A stretch of DNA of 64,000 bases from Mycobacterium lepraemurium (GCA_002291465.1 CP021238.1:2108001-2172000), one strand, 5' to 3'; shown: positions 1 through 14,684, counted from the stretch's first letter. Notes: generated from the letters alone by a model not told the origin. Made by a program: numbers and translations.

Positions 1-3874
<3,874 letters not shown>

Positions 3875-4280
3875 CACAAAACCTCGCCTAACCCTCACCT
3901 AATGTCTGGCCGTCTGGTGCCGCCGGATGCGGTTCTCGCCGAGTCACGGAATTTGCTGCACGGGGCGACGCCGTGTGCCGTTCGACCAGCATCGTGCCGC
4001 TCTGGAACGCAAGAATGTTGCTGGTGAGTATGGCCAACTCCGACTGGATTTCAAAACGTCCGCTGCTCCCGGCTGCTACAGGAGGACCGGCTGGGACGGG
4101 CGAAGCGCCCCGCGCGGGCGGGATGCGACGCCGGGCGCCCGGTGTGCTCGCTGGACAGCGGTCCGCCGTGAACGTGACCCCTGGTCCATGGCGAGACTGT
4201 ACTCGGCCGCCCGTCGTGGATGGTCAGGCGCGGGTCGCGGCCGGTTCGGCCGCCGAGCCGGCGCGGCAGGCACGATGCCG
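3875..4280. other. Intergenic region upstream of pks12, no gene seen
   Basis: About 400 bases separate the pks12 start from the end of the next minus-strand gene. Short open frames here have arginine/proline-rich compositions typical of antisense reading of GC-rich DNA and match no family I know. The region presumably contains the pks12 promoter, but I cannot point to a convincing -10/-35 pair. Confidence 0.5.
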
Positions 4281-4631
4281 TCACACACCGGCGCGGCGCC
4301 AGCCGTCGGCGGCTCGGGCGGCCTGGATCAGCGCGTCGCACAACTGGCGCAGCTCGGCGGGCCCGGCGCCCTCGTCGACCGCGGTCGCGACGTCCTCGGC
4401 CGCGCAGCGCACCTGGTAGACGCGATCGGAAAGGTCGGCCGCGTCGTCGGCGGACAGCACCACGGCATCCTCGGGCACCGCCGCGGCGCCGTGCCGGTTC
4501 AGCGAACTGCGCTGCTCGTAGGCCCGCTGCCGGCAGGACTGGCGGCAGTACTGGCGGCGACGGCCCATGCCCGCGTCCGTGACGTCGCGACCGCACCAGC
4601 GGCAGGGCTGCGGATGGGTACGGCGGCTCAC
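4281..4631 (-). CDS. Small Cys-rich (zinc-ribbon-like) protein, Rv2049c-type
   Basis: A 116-residue protein. The N-terminus has a CRWCGRDVT motif followed about 15 residues later by QYCRQSCRQRAYEQR, a Cys-x2-Cys...Cys-x3-Cys pattern expected to bind zinc, embedded in a very basic stretch. The C-terminal half is acidic/alanine-rich and predicted helical. It sits between pks12 and rbpA exactly where M. tuberculosis has the hypothetical gene Rv2049c, and is divergent from rbpA across a 170-base gap. The function is unknown; a small nucleic-acid-binding protein is one possibility based only on the charged zinc-ribbon-like region. Confidence 0.8.
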   Translation of the reverse strand: MSRRTHPQPCRWCGRDVTDAGMGRRRQYCRQSCRQRAYEQRSSLNRHGAAAVPEDAVVLSADDAADLSDRVYQVRCAAEDVATAVDEGAGPAELRQLCDALIQAARAADGWRRAGV

Positions 4632-4636
4632 GCCTA

Positions 4637-4650
4637 CCGACTTTAGTCGG
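4637..4650. promoter_or_regulatory. Perfect inverted repeat in the divergent rbpA upstream region
   Basis: CCGACTTTAGTCGG is a dyad with 6-base arms and a 2-base centre. It lies 6 bases upstream of the minus-strand Cys-rich gene and ~150 bases upstream of rbpA. A TATCAT hexamer, a possible -10, lies at 4670-4675 on the rbpA strand. The dyad could be an operator serving either divergent gene; there is no direct evidence of binding. Confidence 0.3.
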
Positions 4651-4801
4651 GGATTCTCGGCGATCCCGGTATCATGGATGGTCGGGTCGCGTATCCCGGT
4701 CTGCCGCCGGGAACCGCGCAGATCGCCACAGCGTTGCTTAGCGAGGAAGAATCGCCCTACGGAAGCCGCAGAGCTCCAGAAGATTTAAAGGGGTAGCACA
4801 C

Positions 4802-5137
4802 ATGGCTGATCGCGTCCTGAGGGGCAGCCGGCTCGGAGCCGTGAGCTACGAGACCGACCGCAACCACGACCTGGCCCCGCGCCAGATCGCGCGCTACCGC
4901 ACCGAGAACGGCGAAGAGTTCGAGGTCCCGTTCGCCGACGACGCCGAGATCCCCGGCACCTGGCTGTGCCGCAACGGCATGGAAGGCACCCTGATCGAGG
5001 GCGACCTGCCCGAGCCGAAGAAGGTAAAGCCGCCGCGGACGCACTGGGACATGCTGCTGGAGCGCCGCTCGATCGAGGAGCTCGAAGAGCTGCTCGAGGA
5101 GCGCCTCGAGATCATCAAGAGCCGCCGCCGCGGCTGA
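4802..5137 (+). CDS. rbpA: RNA polymerase-binding protein RbpA
   Basis: A 111-residue actinobacterial transcription factor that binds RNA polymerase and the principal sigma factors (SigA, SigB) and stabilises the open promoter complex. The sequence shows the family pattern: an N-terminal tail beginning MADRVLRGSRLGAVSYETD, a central RbpA core domain with the single Cys of GTWLCRNGMEG, a basic linker (KKVKPPRTHWDM) that contacts DNA, and a C-terminal acidic helix (RRSIEELEELLEERLEIIK) that binds sigma. Length equals the M. tuberculosis protein. The ribosome site AAAGGGG is 8 bases before the ATG. The gene stands alone between a divergent small gene and a convergent dpm1. Confidence 0.97.
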   Translation: MADRVLRGSRLGAVSYETDRNHDLAPRQIARYRTENGEEFEVPFADDAEIPGTWLCRNGMEGTLIEGDLPEPKKVKPPRTHWDMLLERRSIEELEELLEERLEIIKSRRRG

Positions 5138-5144
5138 CCCCCGC

Positions 5145-5948
5145 TCAGCTGCGCTTGTCGGCCCGGGTCGGGCGCGCCCGTCGCGCACCCGACTGGCGGC
5201 CCTGAATGCCCCAGCGGGTGACCTTGACCAGGGCCTCGTGGATGTTGGATCCGCTCATCTTGGACACGCCGAGCTCGCGCTCGGTGAACGTGATGGGCAC
5301 CTCGGCGATGGTGAACCCGTTGCAGATGGTGCGCCAGGTCAGGTCGATCTGGAAGCAGTAGCCTTTCGAGTCCACGCCGTCGAGGTCGATCGCCTCCAGC
5401 ACTTCGCGGCGGTAGGCCCGGTAGCCGGCGGTGATGTCGTGCACTCCGATGCCCAGCGCCAGCCGCGCGTAGGTGTTGGCGGTCCAGGACAACGCCCAGC
5501 GCCGCCACGGCCAGTTGCGCACCGTGCCGCCGTCGACGTAGCGGGAACCGATGGCCAGATCGGCGCCGCCGTCGACCGCGTCCAGCAGGCGGTGCAACTG
5601 CTCGGGCGCGTGGCTGCCGTCGGCGTCCATTTCGACCAGCACGGAGTAGTCACGGCTCAACCCCCAGGCGAAGCCGGCCAGGTACGCCGCGCCCAGTCCG
5701 TCCTTGGCGGTGCGGTGCATCACGTGGGTGCGACCGGCGTCGGCCGCCCCCAGCTCCTCGGCCAGCCGGCCGGTGCCGTCGGGGCTGCTGTCGTCGACGA
5801 AGAGCAGGTGCACGTGCGGGCAGGCGTCCTTGAGCCGCCGGTGGATGACCGGCAGGTTCTCCAGCTCGTTGTAGGTGGGGATGACCACCAGGACGCGCTG
5901 GCTGGGTCGGGTGCCCGGGTCCGGGGGCGCCGGTTGGCCGGTGGTCAT
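5145..5948 (-). CDS. dpm1: Polyprenol monophosphomannose synthase (Dpm1/Ppm1 catalytic domain)
   Basis: A 267-residue GT-A fold glycosyltransferase (GT2) that transfers mannose from GDP-mannose to polyprenyl phosphate, giving the donor for lipomannan/lipoarabinomannan elongation and protein mannosylation. Visible features: [14 protein letters not shown] at the nucleotide-binding start, [11 protein letters not shown], the metal-binding VEMDADGSH, and [14 protein letters not shown]. The start at 5948 overlaps the lnt stop by four bases (ATGA), so translation is probably coupled. In M. tuberculosis the two domains are one protein (Ppm1, Rv2051c). Here they are separate genes, as in several non-tuberculous mycobacteria. 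Confidence 0.94.
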   Translation of the reverse strand: MTTGQPAPPDPGTRPSQRVLVVIPTYNELENLPVIHRRLKDACPHVHLLFVDDSSPDGTGRLAEELGAADAGRTHVMHRTAKDGLGAAYLAGFAWGLSRDYSVLVEMDADGSHAPEQLHRLLDAVDGGADLAIGSRYVDGGTVRNWPWRRWALSWTANTYARLALGIGVHDITAGYRAYRREVLEAIDLDGVDSKGYCFQIDLTWRTICNGFTIAEVPITFTERELGVSKMSGSNIHEALVKVTRWGIQGRQSGARRARPTRADKRS

Positions 5949-7828
5949 GTAGCTCCTCTGTGTCGCCCGATATGGGGTCGGCCGCCCTCGGGCGGTCCAG
6001 TGTCGTCGCCGCCGTCCCCTGGCGGAGCGTGGTCGCCGTCCTCGTCGGGCGCGGCGTCGTGCGCCGGGTGTGTGTCGCCCTCGGTTTCGGCCGGGGAGGC
6101 ATCGGGATGCTTCGGCGCACCCGAGCGTCCCGGCCTCTGCCGGATCGAACGCGGGAACCATCCATTCTGCCGTATCCCGACCAGGATCACCGCCCCGGCC
6201 ACCGCGACCATCACCCATTGCAGCAGCGGCGCCCAGCGGGTGGCCGGCGTCAATCGGGTTTCGAGGCGCACCTGCATGTCCAGGTAGGCGGGCTGGAAGA
6301 AGTCGGTGCGCGCCAGTTCGGCACTGTCGGGGGCGATCACCGCGCTGATGCCGGTGGTGCCGGCAACCACCACGTAGCGGTCATGCTCGACGGCCCTGAC
6401 CTTGGCGAACGCCAGCTGCTGCTCGCTCATCCGCTGGTTGAAGGTGGCATTGTTGGCCGGCACGACCAGCAGCTGGGCGCCGTGGGTGTCGGCGCGCCGC
6501 GGGACGCGATCGAAGATCACTTCCCAGCAGGTGGCGACCCCGACCGGCACCCCGGCCATGTGCACCACGTCGCTGCCCGAGCGGGGAACCATGGCGCCGG
6601 CGCGGTCGGCGTACCCGGACAGATGTTTGAACAGCCACGGCATCGGCAAGTACTCGCCGAACGGCTGCACGATCTCCTTGTCGTGGCGGTCGGCCGGGCC
6701 GGTCGCCGGGTTCCACACGATCATGGTGTTGGTGTAGCGGGGATCCTGCGCCGGGCGTCCGGGGACTTCGAGCACGCTGCCGATCAGGATCGGCGCGCCG
6801 ATGGCCGACGCGGCCTGCGAGATCTCAAGGGCGGCGTCGCCGTTGACGAGCGGGTCGATGTCCGAGGAGTCTTCCGGCCAGATCACGAACTGGGGTTGCG
6901 GGGCCGCGCCGGCCCGCACGTCCTCGGCCAGCCGCAGCGTCTCCCGGACGTGGTTGTCCAGCACCGCCCGGCGCTGTTCGTTGAACCCGAAACCCAGCCG
7001 CGGCACGTTGCCCTGGACCGCCGCGACGGTCACCGAGGGCTCGCCGCCCGAGCCGGTACCGGAGTGCCGCACCTGCGGCCAGACGATGACCGCCGCGAAC
7101 AGCACCAGGCAGATGCAGACTCCGGGCAGCACCACCGCCGGCGGCGCGGCCGGCCCGACCGACGACTGGGCCGCGGGGTAACCGGAGCGCCACCACTTGA
7201 CGATCTCCAGCGCGAGGGCCGTCGCGCTGAAGCCCACCAGCATGATGGCGAACGAGAGCAACGCGACGCCGCCCAGCTGGACCAGCGGCAGGAACGGTCC
7301 GTGCGTCTGGCCGAATGCCACCGAGCCCCACGGGAAGCCTCCGAACGGGAAGATCGACTTCAGCCACTCCTGGGCCGCCCACAGCAACGCGAACCAGACC
7401 GGCCAGCCGGGCAGCCGGCGCACCAGCACGGCGAACAGCCCGAAGGCGGCGGGAAACAGCGCCGACACCGCGGCCAGCACCAGCCACGGAACGGCCCCGA
7501 CCAGCAGCCCGACCCACGGCAGCAGCGGCAGATAGAAGGCCAGGCCGAAAACGAAGGCGTACCCCAGCCCGCCCGCCGGCGTCGTCGCCGGATGGGTGAG
7601 CACCCACGCCAGCAGCGCGGCGGCGAGGACGGCGGCCCACCACCAGTTCACCGCCGGGAAGCTGGCGCACAGCAACCCGCCGCCCACCACGGCGCAGATC
7701 AACCGGAGCAGCCGGGGCCGCATCGCCGCCTGCGCGGCCGGCAGCCGGGCGATCACCGCGGCGCCCAGCCCGGTCGCCGCGCGGCGCCCGGCGCTGCCCA
7801 GCCGGGCTGCGACCCTCTCGTCAGCCAT
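5945..7828 (-). CDS. lnt: Apolipoprotein N-acyltransferase Lnt
   Basis: A 627-residue integral membrane enzyme that N-acylates the lipidated cysteine of lipoproteins. The N-terminal half carries about seven hydrophobic membrane segments (for example [20 protein letters not shown]). The C-terminal half is a carbon-nitrogen hydrolase domain. The expected Glu-Lys-Cys triad is visible in [23 protein letters not shown] and [12 protein letters not shown] last membrane helix ([15 protein letters not shown]) is followed by a charged, probably cytoplasmic tail of ~55 residues. Its stop overlaps dpm1, and its start overlaps the preceding amidohydrolase by 8 bases, so the three form one operon. It corresponds to the first domain of M. 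tuberculosis Ppm1. Confidence 0.95.
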   Translation of the reverse strand: MADERVAARLGSAGRRAATGLGAAVIARLPAAQAAMRPRLLRLICAVVGGGLLCASFPAVNWWWAAVLAAALLAWVLTHPATTPAGGLGYAFVFGLAFYLPLLPWVGLLVGAVPWLVLAAVSALFPAAFGLFAVLVRRLPGWPVWFALLWAAQEWLKSIFPFGGFPWGSVAFGQTHGPFLPLVQLGGVALLSFAIMLVGFSATALALEIVKWWRSGYPAAQSSVGPAAPPAVVLPGVCICLVLFAAVIVWPQVRHSGTGSGGEPSVTVAAVQGNVPRLGFGFNEQRRAVLDNHVRETLRLAEDVRAGAAPQPQFVIWPEDSSDIDPLVNGDAALEISQAASAIGAPILIGSVLEVPGRPAQDPRYTNTMIVWNPATGPADRHDKEIVQPFGEYLPMPWLFKHLSGYADRAGAMVPRSGSDVVHMAGVPVGVATCWEVIFDRVPRRADTHGAQLLVVPANNATFNQRMSEQQLAFAKVRAVEHDRYVVVAGTTGISAVIAPDSAELARTDFFQPAYLDMQVRLETRLTPATRWAPLLQWVMVAVAGAVILVGIRQNGWFPRSIRQRPGRSGAPKHPDASPAETEGDTHPAHDAAPDEDGDHAPPGDGGDDTGPPEGGRPHIGRHRGAT

Positions 7829-9437
7829 GGATGACAGCGCCCCGATGCACCATTCGTCGGCACCGCGGCAGGGCGTCGGTCGGGCCCAATCGCGGCAGCG
7901 CGGGCACCCGGGACCGCGGATCGGTCGACCAGCGCGCGACCGTATCGCGCGGGGCGCTCACCTCCAGGTCGCCGGCGTCCCAGACGGCGTAGTAGGCGGG
8001 CGCGCAGGGCACCAGGGTGCCGGTCATGCCGTCGCGGACGCCGGCCGCCCGCCAGCCGCTGCGGGTGGCCGCAGCAAACGCGGCGCGCACCGAGATCGCG
8101 CTGCCCGGGGTGCGATGGTGGGCTGCGGCGCGCACGCTCGTCCAGGGGTCAAGCCCGGTGACCGAGGCGTCGGAACCTAGCGCGAGGGACACGCCTTGGG
8201 ATGCTAACAGCGCAAATGGATTGAGCTGACTGCCTCGCTCGGCCCCGAGCCGCTGTGCATACATGCCGTCGGCGCCGCCCCAGAGCGCGTCGAAATTGGG
8301 TTGCACGCTGGCGATGACGCCCCATCGGCCCAGCTTGGCGGCCTGCTCGGCGTCGATCATCTCGACGTGTTCGAGGCGATGCCCGCAGCGGGCGACGGCG
8401 ACTGGGCCGAGCCGGGCGGCGACCTTCTCGAAGGCGTCCACCGCCGCGGCGACGGCCGTGTCGCCGATGACGTGGAACCCGGCGGTGATCTCCGCCTCGG
8501 TGCAGGCAAGCAGATGCGCCTCGACGGCGTCGGGGTCCAGGTAGCAGGTCCCGGTGCGCTCTGGCGCATCGTCGTACGGCTCGCGCAGCCAGGCGGTGCG
8601 TGACCCGAGCGCCCCGTCGATGAACAGGTCGCCGGCCAGCCCCCGGGCGCCGGTGGCCTCGATCAACGCCCGCGCGTCGGCGGCGGTGCTCACCGGCTCA
8701 CCCCAGTAGCCGATCACCTCCACACCGTGGTCGAGGGCCCGCAATTGCAGCCAGTCGTCCATGCCGCCGATCTCGGGTCCGGCGCATTCGTGCACCGCCA
8801 CGATGCCGGCCGCCGCGGCGGCATGCAGCGCCGCGGCACGGGCTTCGGCGAGTTGGTCGGCGGTCAGCAGATTCCGCGCGGCCGCCCGGACCGCGTGGTG
8901 GGCGTCGCCGACCAGCGGCCGGTCGGGGGTGAAACCGGTGGCCGACGGGAGTTGGGCGACCCGCCGCCGCAGCCCGGTGGAGGCCAGCGCGGAGTGCACG
9001 TCCACCCGGGTCAGGTAGGCCGGCCGGTCGCCGAGCACGGCGTCCAGGTCGGCGGTGCTGGGCGGGGTGCGCTCCGGCCACGACGTTTCGTCCCAGCCGT
9101 GCCCCCAGACCGGCCGGCCCGGGTGGACGGCGGCGTGGTCGGCGATCAGTTGCAGGCTGTGGGCGCGGGATCGGGCCCGGCGCAGGTCCAACCCGCACAG
9201 GGTCAGGCCGGTGGCGGTCAGATGGATGTGACTGTCCACTAACCCGGGCGTCACGAAACCGCCGTCGAGGTCCTCGACGTCGGCATCGGGGAACAGGCTG
9301 CGGCCGACGTCGTCACCGCCCAGCCAGGCGATGACACCGCCGCGGACGGCCATCGCGGTCGCGCCCGGCGCCGCCGGGCTGTGCACCCGGCCGTTGACCA
9401 GCAGGGTCACCGGTATGGGGCGGTTGGCCACGTCCAC
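7821..9437 (-). CDS. Metal-dependent amidohydrolase, YtcJ-like (Rv2052c-type)
   Basis: A 538-residue amidohydrolase-3 family protein. It has the N-terminal beta-sandwich start ([11 protein letters not shown]...[14 protein letters not shown]), the metal-binding [12 protein letters not shown], a later [19 protein letters not shown] and the terminal metal ligand in [15 protein letters not shown]. Family members hydrolyse amide or related bonds in small cyclic or acylated substrates. The substrate here cannot be read from sequence. It is first in the operon with lnt and dpm1, overlapping lnt by 8 bases. The length matches Rv2052c (about 535 residues). No lesion seen. Confidence 0.88.
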   Translation of the reverse strand: MDVANRPIPVTLLVNGRVHSPAAPGATAMAVRGGVIAWLGGDDVGRSLFPDADVEDLDGGFVTPGLVDSHIHLTATGLTLCGLDLRRARSRAHSLQLIADHAAVHPGRPVWGHGWDETSWPERTPPSTADLDAVLGDRPAYLTRVDVHSALASTGLRRRVAQLPSATGFTPDRPLVGDAHHAVRAAARNLLTADQLAEARAAALHAAAAAGIVAVHECAGPEIGGMDDWLQLRALDHGVEVIGYWGEPVSTAADARALIEATGARGLAGDLFIDGALGSRTAWLREPYDDAPERTGTCYLDPDAVEAHLLACTEAEITAGFHVIGDTAVAAAVDAFEKVAARLGPVAVARCGHRLEHVEMIDAEQAAKLGRWGVIASVQPNFDALWGGADGMYAQRLGAERGSQLNPFALLASQGVSLALGSDASVTGLDPWTSVRAAAHHRTPGSAISVRAAFAAATRSGWRAAGVRDGMTGTLVPCAPAYYAVWDAGDLEVSAPRDTVARWSTDPRSRVPALPRLGPTDALPRCRRMVHRGAVIHG

Positions 9438-9478
9438 ACACCAAAACTACGTGCCGCCGCGCCGGGCGCGACAACGGC

Positions 9479-10002
9479 TCATCCGATGGCTCGGCAGCCG
9501 TCGAACGGTTGGTTGCGCACCGGCGCCGGCATGTCGTGGACGTCGATGACCTCGCCGTCGATGTAGTCGCGGTGCTCGTAGGGGCCGTGCGGATCGGTGC
9601 CGGCGCGGAATGCGGTCGGGTACGGCGGGGCGTGCCGCTGCAGGGTGCGCAGCGTCAGCGCCGTCAACCGCGGCGCGGCGGCGCCGCGTACCGGCGGGAT
9701 GAACAGCATCAGGCCCAGCGCGGTGCTCACCAGTCCGGGGATGAGAACCAACGCCGCGGCCAAGCTGAGCAGCGCGCCGTCTCCGGCCGCGGCGCGGGGC
9801 TCGGTCAACCCGGAGCGCAATTGCCCGATCCGGCGCAGCAGCTGCGATCCGGCCATCGGCGCCACCACGCCCCAGCCGAGCAGGAAGGTCGCCAGCAGCG
9901 CCAGCAGGGTCCAGCCCAGCCGATCGTCGACACCAACGCGAAAGCCACCGAGGACGCCTGGCGCCGCGTTTCCTCCTTCTTCGGTGAGCATCTGGCCGCC
10001 AC
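9479..10002 (-). pseudogene. fxsA: FxsA-family membrane protein with N-terminal frame disruption
   Basis: The body is a clear FxsA-family cytoplasmic membrane protein (Rv2053c-like): WTLLALLATFLLGWGVVAPMAGSQLLRR, then a second hydrophobic hairpin LLSLAAALVLIPGLVSTALGLML. The first family segment, expected to read VALVSTIGW into TLLALLATF, is split between two frames. VAFALVSTIGW is in one frame, and the rest continues in another after an apparent one-base loss near 9922. The single open frame (9479-9991) would therefore begin with a non-family, hydrophilic leader. A good ribosome site (AAGGAGG) sits just inside this region with no proper start codon after it. Probably a recent pseudogene; a product initiating at 9991 cannot be excluded. 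Confidence 0.6.
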
Positions 10003-10032
10003 GCCGTAGTCTCGCCCCCGTTCGGCCGGCCG

Positions 10033-10413
10033 CTACGCCGCTTTCAATTCGAGCCCGACGTTGTTGGCCATGCCGCCGCGCAGCTTGCTGAAGAAGTTGA
10101 ACACCTTGCCGATCACGCCGTAGCGCTTGCCGATCGCGTCGTAGACCGCTGCGGTCTGCGACTTGTCGAGGATGGCGGCGGTGCCCTCGACGGCCTCACT
10201 GATGGGCCGGCCGTTCATGGTGCAGGTGGCCAGCGTGACTCGCGGGGTGTGGCGAATCCGCTTGACCTTCCACGATTTTTCCTGGGTGATGACCAGCAGT
10301 CGGTCTTTGTCCGCGGCCGCCCAGATCGGGGTCGGCTTGGGCTTGCCGTCCTTGGTGAACGTGGTCAACAGGATGTATTGCGCCTTAGCGAGGTCGGCGA
10401 AGGTGGGGGTCAC
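10033..10413 (-). CDS. PPOX-class split-barrel F420/flavin-dependent protein (Rv2061c-type)
   Basis: A 126-residue single-domain split beta-barrel protein of the pyridoxamine-phosphate-oxidase-like superfamily. Start at GTG 10413 gives VTPTFADLAKAQYILLTTF. The family pattern is YILLTTFTKDGKPKPTPIW, then LLVITQEKSWKVKRIRHTPRV and a C-terminal KVFNFFSKLRGG. Mycobacterial members usually bind F420 and reduce small substrates, or are orphan F420-binding proteins. The substrate is unknown. It sits immediately downstream of cobN on the same strand, as Rv2061c does relative to Rv2062c. Confidence 0.85.
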   Translation of the reverse strand: MTPTFADLAKAQYILLTTFTKDGKPKPTPIWAAADKDRLLVITQEKSWKVKRIRHTPRVTLATCTMNGRPISEAVEGTAAILDKSQTAAVYDAIGKRYGVIGKVFNFFSKLRGGMANNVGLELKAA

Positions 10414-10490
10414 TCGATCAACGTACCGCTGGAGCTGATCACCGGCGCGCCCCGAGTGTGGGACCAGCCGCATGCTCGGCGAGCAGCCGC

Positions 10491-13400
10491 TCAGCCCTCC
10501 AGGTCGCTCTCGGTTTCCAGCAGCGCCTGGCGCAGGCCGTCCAGGGTTTCCGGTTGTGGCTGCGCCCACATACCCCGCCCGGCCGCCTCCAGCAGCCGTT
10601 CGGCCATCCCGTGCAGCGCCCAGGGATTCGACTCGGCCATGAATTTCCGGTTCTCCGGATCCAGCACATAGCGCTCGGTGTGCTGCTCGTACATCCAGTC
10701 GGCCATCACTCCCGCGGTGGCGTCGTACCCGAACAGGTAGTCGACGGTCGCCGCCATCTCGAACACGCCCTTGTAGCCGTGCCGGCGCATCGCCGCCATC
10801 CAGCGCGGGTTGACCACCCGGGCCCGAAACACCCGCGTGGTCTCCTCCGACAGGGTGCGGGTGCGGATCGCATCGGGTCGGGTGTTGTCGCCGATGTAGG
10901 CGGCCGGCACCTGGCCGGTCAGCGCCCGCACCGTGGCGACCATGCCGCCGGGGTACTGGAAGTAGTCATCGGAGTCGGCGATGTCGTGTTCGCGGGTGTC
11001 GGTGTTCTTGGCCGCGACCGCGATGCGCCGGTACTGGCGATTCATGTCGTCGACCGCCTCGCGGCCGTCCAGGTCGCGGCCGTAAGCGAAGCCGCCCCAC
11101 GCGGTGTACACCGCGGCCAAGTCGGCGTCGTCGCGCCAGTTACGGCTATCGACCAGCTGCAGCAACCCCGCACCGTAGGTACCCGGCTTGGAGCCGAAAA
11201 TCCTTGTGGTGGCGCGTCGTTGGTCGCCGTGCTTCTCCAGGCCGGCTTGGGCGTGGGCGCGGACGTAGTTGTCGGCGGCGGGCTCGTCCAGGCCGTCGAC
11301 CAGCCGCACCGCGTCATCGAGCATGGTGACCACATGCGGGAAGGCGTCCCGGAAGAAACCCTAGATCCGCACGGTTACATCGATGCGTGGGCGGCCCAGC
11401 TCGGCCAGCGGGATCGGGGCGAGGTCGACGACCCGGCGTGACGCGCCATCCCACACCGGCCGAACACCAAGCAGCGCAAGGACTTCGGCGATGTCGTCGC
11501 CGGCGGTGCGCATCGCGGAGGTGCCCCACACCGACAGGCCCACCGATTGCGGCCACAGGCCGTGGTCGTCGCGGTAGCGGGTGAACAGCGAATCCGCCAG
11601 CGCCACACCGGCTTCCCAGGCCAGCCGGGACGGGACCGCTTTGGGGTCGACGGAGTAGAAGTTGCGCCCAGTGGGCAAGACGTTCACCAGCCCGCGCAGC
11701 GGCGAGCCCGACAGGCCAGCCGGGATGAAACGGCCGTCCAGGGCGCGCAGCACCTGGTCGATTTCGGCACTGCTGCCGGCCAGCCGGGGCACCACTTCGG
11801 CGGCCGCGAACCGCAGCACAGTCACGGCGTCGGCGTTGTCGGTGAGCCGCCCGGCGGCGTCGGGATCCCAGCCGGTGGCCTGCAGCGCCACCACCAGTTC
11901 CCGGGCCGCGGCCTCGGCCCCGTCGACCGCCGAGCGTTCGTCGGCGCCCTCCTCGGCCAGACCCAGCGCCTGGCGCAGGCCGGGGAGGACCTGCTCGCCG
12001 CCGAACAGTTGACGGGCACGCAGGATCGCCAGCACCAGGTCCAGTTCGGCTTCCCCCGTTGGCTTTTGGCCCAGGATGTGCAGGCCGTAGCGGATCTGGA
12101 CGTCCTTGATCTCGCACAGCCAGCCGTCGACGTGCAGCCGCATGTCGTCGAAGGAGTCCTCCTCGGGGCGTTCGGTGAGCCCGAGGTCGTGGTCCATCTT
12201 GGCGGCCCGGATCAACGTCCAGATCTGCTGGCGGATGGCGGGCAGCTTGCCGGGGTCCAGCGCGGCGACGTTGGCGTGCTCGTCGAGCAGCTGTTCCAAA
12301 CGGGCGATGTCGCCGTAGGTTTCGGCGCGCGCCATCGGCGGGATGAGGTGGTCGACGAGAACCGCGTGCACGCGCCGTTTGGCCTCGGCGCCCTCGCCGG
12401 GGTCGTTGACCAGGAACGGGTAGATCAGCGGCAGGTCGCCCAGCGCGACGTCGGGCGCGCAACCCGCCGACAGGCCCAGCGTCTTGCCGGGCAGCCACTC
12501 CAGGTTGCCGTGCTTGCCCAGGTGCACCACCGCGTGCGCACCGAATCCGGCGTCCAGCCAGTGGTAGGCGGCCAGGTAGTGGTGGCTGGGCGGCAGGTCG
12601 GGGTCGTGGTAGATCGCGACCGGGTTGTCCCCGAAGCCGCGGGGCGGCTGCACCATCAGCACCAGGTTGCCCGATTGTATTGCGGCGATGACGATTTCGC
12701 CGCCGAGATCGTTGCTGCGATCCACGAAAAGCTGCCCGGGTGGCGGGCCCCAGTACTGCTCGACGGCGTCGGTGAACTCGGCGGGCAGGGTCGCGAACCA
12801 GGCGCGGTAGTCCGTGGCGGACACCCGGATCGGGTTGCCGGCCAGTTGCCCCTCGGTGAGCCAGTCGGGGTCTTGCCCGCCCCGCTCGATCAGGGCGTCG
12901 CCGTCGTTCGCCTCGACGCCGGGCAGGTCGCCGATGCGGTAGCCGTGCGCGCGCATGGCCCGCAGCAGGGCGACCGCGCTGGCCGGGGTGTCCAGTCCCA
13001 CCGCGTTGCCGACGCGGGCGTGTTTGGTGGGATAGGCCGAGAACACCAGGGCCACCCGTTTGTCGGCCGGGCCGACGTGGCCCAGCCGGGCGTGCCGCAC
13101 CGCCAGCCCCGCCACCCGGGCGCAGCGCTCGGGGTCGGCGACGTAGGAGATCAGGCCGTCGTCGTTCTGCAACCACTGGGCCCGCGGGGTGGTCAGGCAC
13201 AACCCTTGCAAAATCGGGATGTCAAGGGCGGCAAGGTGTTCGACGTTCCAGCTGTCGTCGGAACCACCGGCCGCCGCCTCCGCCGGTTTCAGTCCCCCGG
13301 CGGCCAGCACGGTCGCCACCATGGCGTCGGCCTCGCGCAGCCGTTGCAGCAGTTCGGGTTCGGCGGTGCGCAGCGACGCGCAGTAGATCGGCATGGGCTG

Positions 13401-13955
13401 CGCGCCGGCGTCCTCGATGGCCGCACACAGCGCCTCGACGTAGCCGGTGTTGCCGGCCAGGTGTTGGGCGCGATAGTACAGCACGGCGATGGTCGGGCCG
13501 TCGGTGTCGATCGCGTTGGGCCGCGCCGGTTCTCCCCAGGTCGGCGTCATGATCGGTGGGGCGAAAACGAATCCGGTCATCAGCACGGTGTCGGACTGAA
13601 AGGCGTGCAGCTGGCGCAGATTCTCGACGGCGCCGTGGGCCAAATAGATGTGCGCCTGCACCGCGATGCCGGCGGCCGGCGTGGACAGGCCGGTCAACTC
13701 GGCGTCGGCGACCTGCTCACCGCTGACCAGCACGGTGGGCACGCCGCTGGCGAGCACCGTGTCGATGCCGTGTTGCCAGGCGCGGTAACCGCCGAGGATG
13801 CGCACCACCACGACGGCGGCATCGGCCAAGAGATCGGGCAGTTCGTCGTCGGACAGCCGTGAGGGGTTGGCCCACCGATAGTTTTTCCCGCTGGAACGGG
13901 CGCTGATCAGGTCCGTGTCGGATGTCGACAGCAGCAGGATGGTCGGCTCAGCCAC
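10491..13955 (-). pseudogene. cobN: Cobaltochelatase subunit CobN, interrupted by an in-frame TAG
   Basis: CobN is the large ATP-dependent subunit that inserts cobalt into hydrogenobyrinate a,c-diamide in the aerobic B12 pathway. Starting at GTG 13955 (VAEPTILLLSTSDTD...), the frame runs 864 codons to DVTVRI, meets TAG at 11361-11363, and continues in the same frame as GFFRDAFPHVVTMLDDAV to the normal end at 10491. Total length is 1154 residues against about 1194 in M. tuberculosis. The missing residue is serine in relatives, so TCG to TAG is the likely change. The last ~290 residues, conserved in the magnesium/cobalt-chelatase fold, would be lost. No frameshift seen. The start overlaps the upstream hydrolase by 8 bases. 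Confidence 0.9.
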
Positions 13956-14631
13956 CCAAGTACCGTAGCGTCGCCCCGATCCGGGTGGCGACCTCCCCGG
14001 CGACCCGCAGCGTCTCCTCCCGCGCGCCGGGGTGGTAGCGGTCGGCGACCGGGTCGTAGTCGGCGCCGGCGATCGACCCGTGATCGGCGGCCACCTCGAC
14101 AACCTGCACCGGCCAGCCGATCCGCTGCAGGTGCGCGGCGAAGTCCCGGCTGGCACTCACCGGCACCACATCGTCGGCGACGCCGTGCAGCAGCGTGAAC
14201 GCGGTGCCGCCGCGTTCGGGCGGCACCGTGTCGGTGGCCGCCCGGCCGGTGAGCGAGTCGGGAACCATGAACGCCCCGGCCAGGCAGAACGTGTGCAGGG
14301 GCGCCACGCCGAATCGATCCGCCTGCAGGGTGATGCCCGCCGCGGCGGCCCCACCCAGCGACCACCCAACCAGCGCCACCGCCCCGGAGTCACCGGCGAG
14401 CCCGCGTGTGAAGTCCAGCGATCGCAACAGTTCGGCGCGTCCGCCGTCGGCGGCGTGGGAGTTCCAGTCCGGCGCCACCACCATCAGACCGTGGGCGGTG
14501 AGCAGGCCGGCCAGCGGGCCGACGGCGGCGCGGGCGTCGGTTTGCGCGCCGTGCCACAGCAAGACCGTCGGTGATGCCGGTTCGCCGAAGACGTCGGCCC
14601 GACGGCCCGGGGCGTAGCGCAGCGTCCTCAC
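13948..14631 (-). CDS. Alpha/beta hydrolase (dienelactone-hydrolase-like)
   Basis: A 227-residue protein starting at GTG 14631 (VRTLRYAPGRRADVF). It shows an alpha/beta hydrolase core: VLLWHGAQ (oxyanion region), nucleophile elbow VALVGWSLGGAA, a likely catalytic Asp in HGVADDVVP and His in VAADHGSI. The longer open frame to 14880 should be rejected because its first ~80 residues are the reading of a neighbouring ABC-transporter pseudogene. It lies directly upstream of and overlaps cobN, suggesting co-transcription, but no role in B12 synthesis is known for it. Substrate unknown. Confidence 0.78.
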   Translation of the reverse strand: MRTLRYAPGRRADVFGEPASPTVLLWHGAQTDARAAVGPLAGLLTAHGLMVVAPDWNSHAADGGRAELLRSLDFTRGLAGDSGAVALVGWSLGGAAAAGITLQADRFGVAPLHTFCLAGAFMVPDSLTGRAATDTVPPERGGTAFTLLHGVADDVVPVSASRDFAAHLQRIGWPVQVVEVAADHGSIAGADYDPVADRYHPGAREETLRVAGEVATRIGATLRYLGG

Positions 14632-14684
14632 CGCAGCAGGGTGCCCGTGCCGGGCTGCCCCCAATCCGTGCCGAGCATGGCGGT

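Noticed and set aside
4076..4288. 70-residue minus-strand frame upstream of pks12
   Set aside because: Arg/Pro-rich, overlaps the end of the Cys-rich gene, and has no ribosome site or similarity.
5960..13862. Very long plus-strand open frames (for example 5960-7834 and 11547-13862)
   Set aside because: They lie antisense to lnt and cobN, are rich in Arg/Gly/His/Pro without any domain, and arise from third-position GC bias on the opposite strand.
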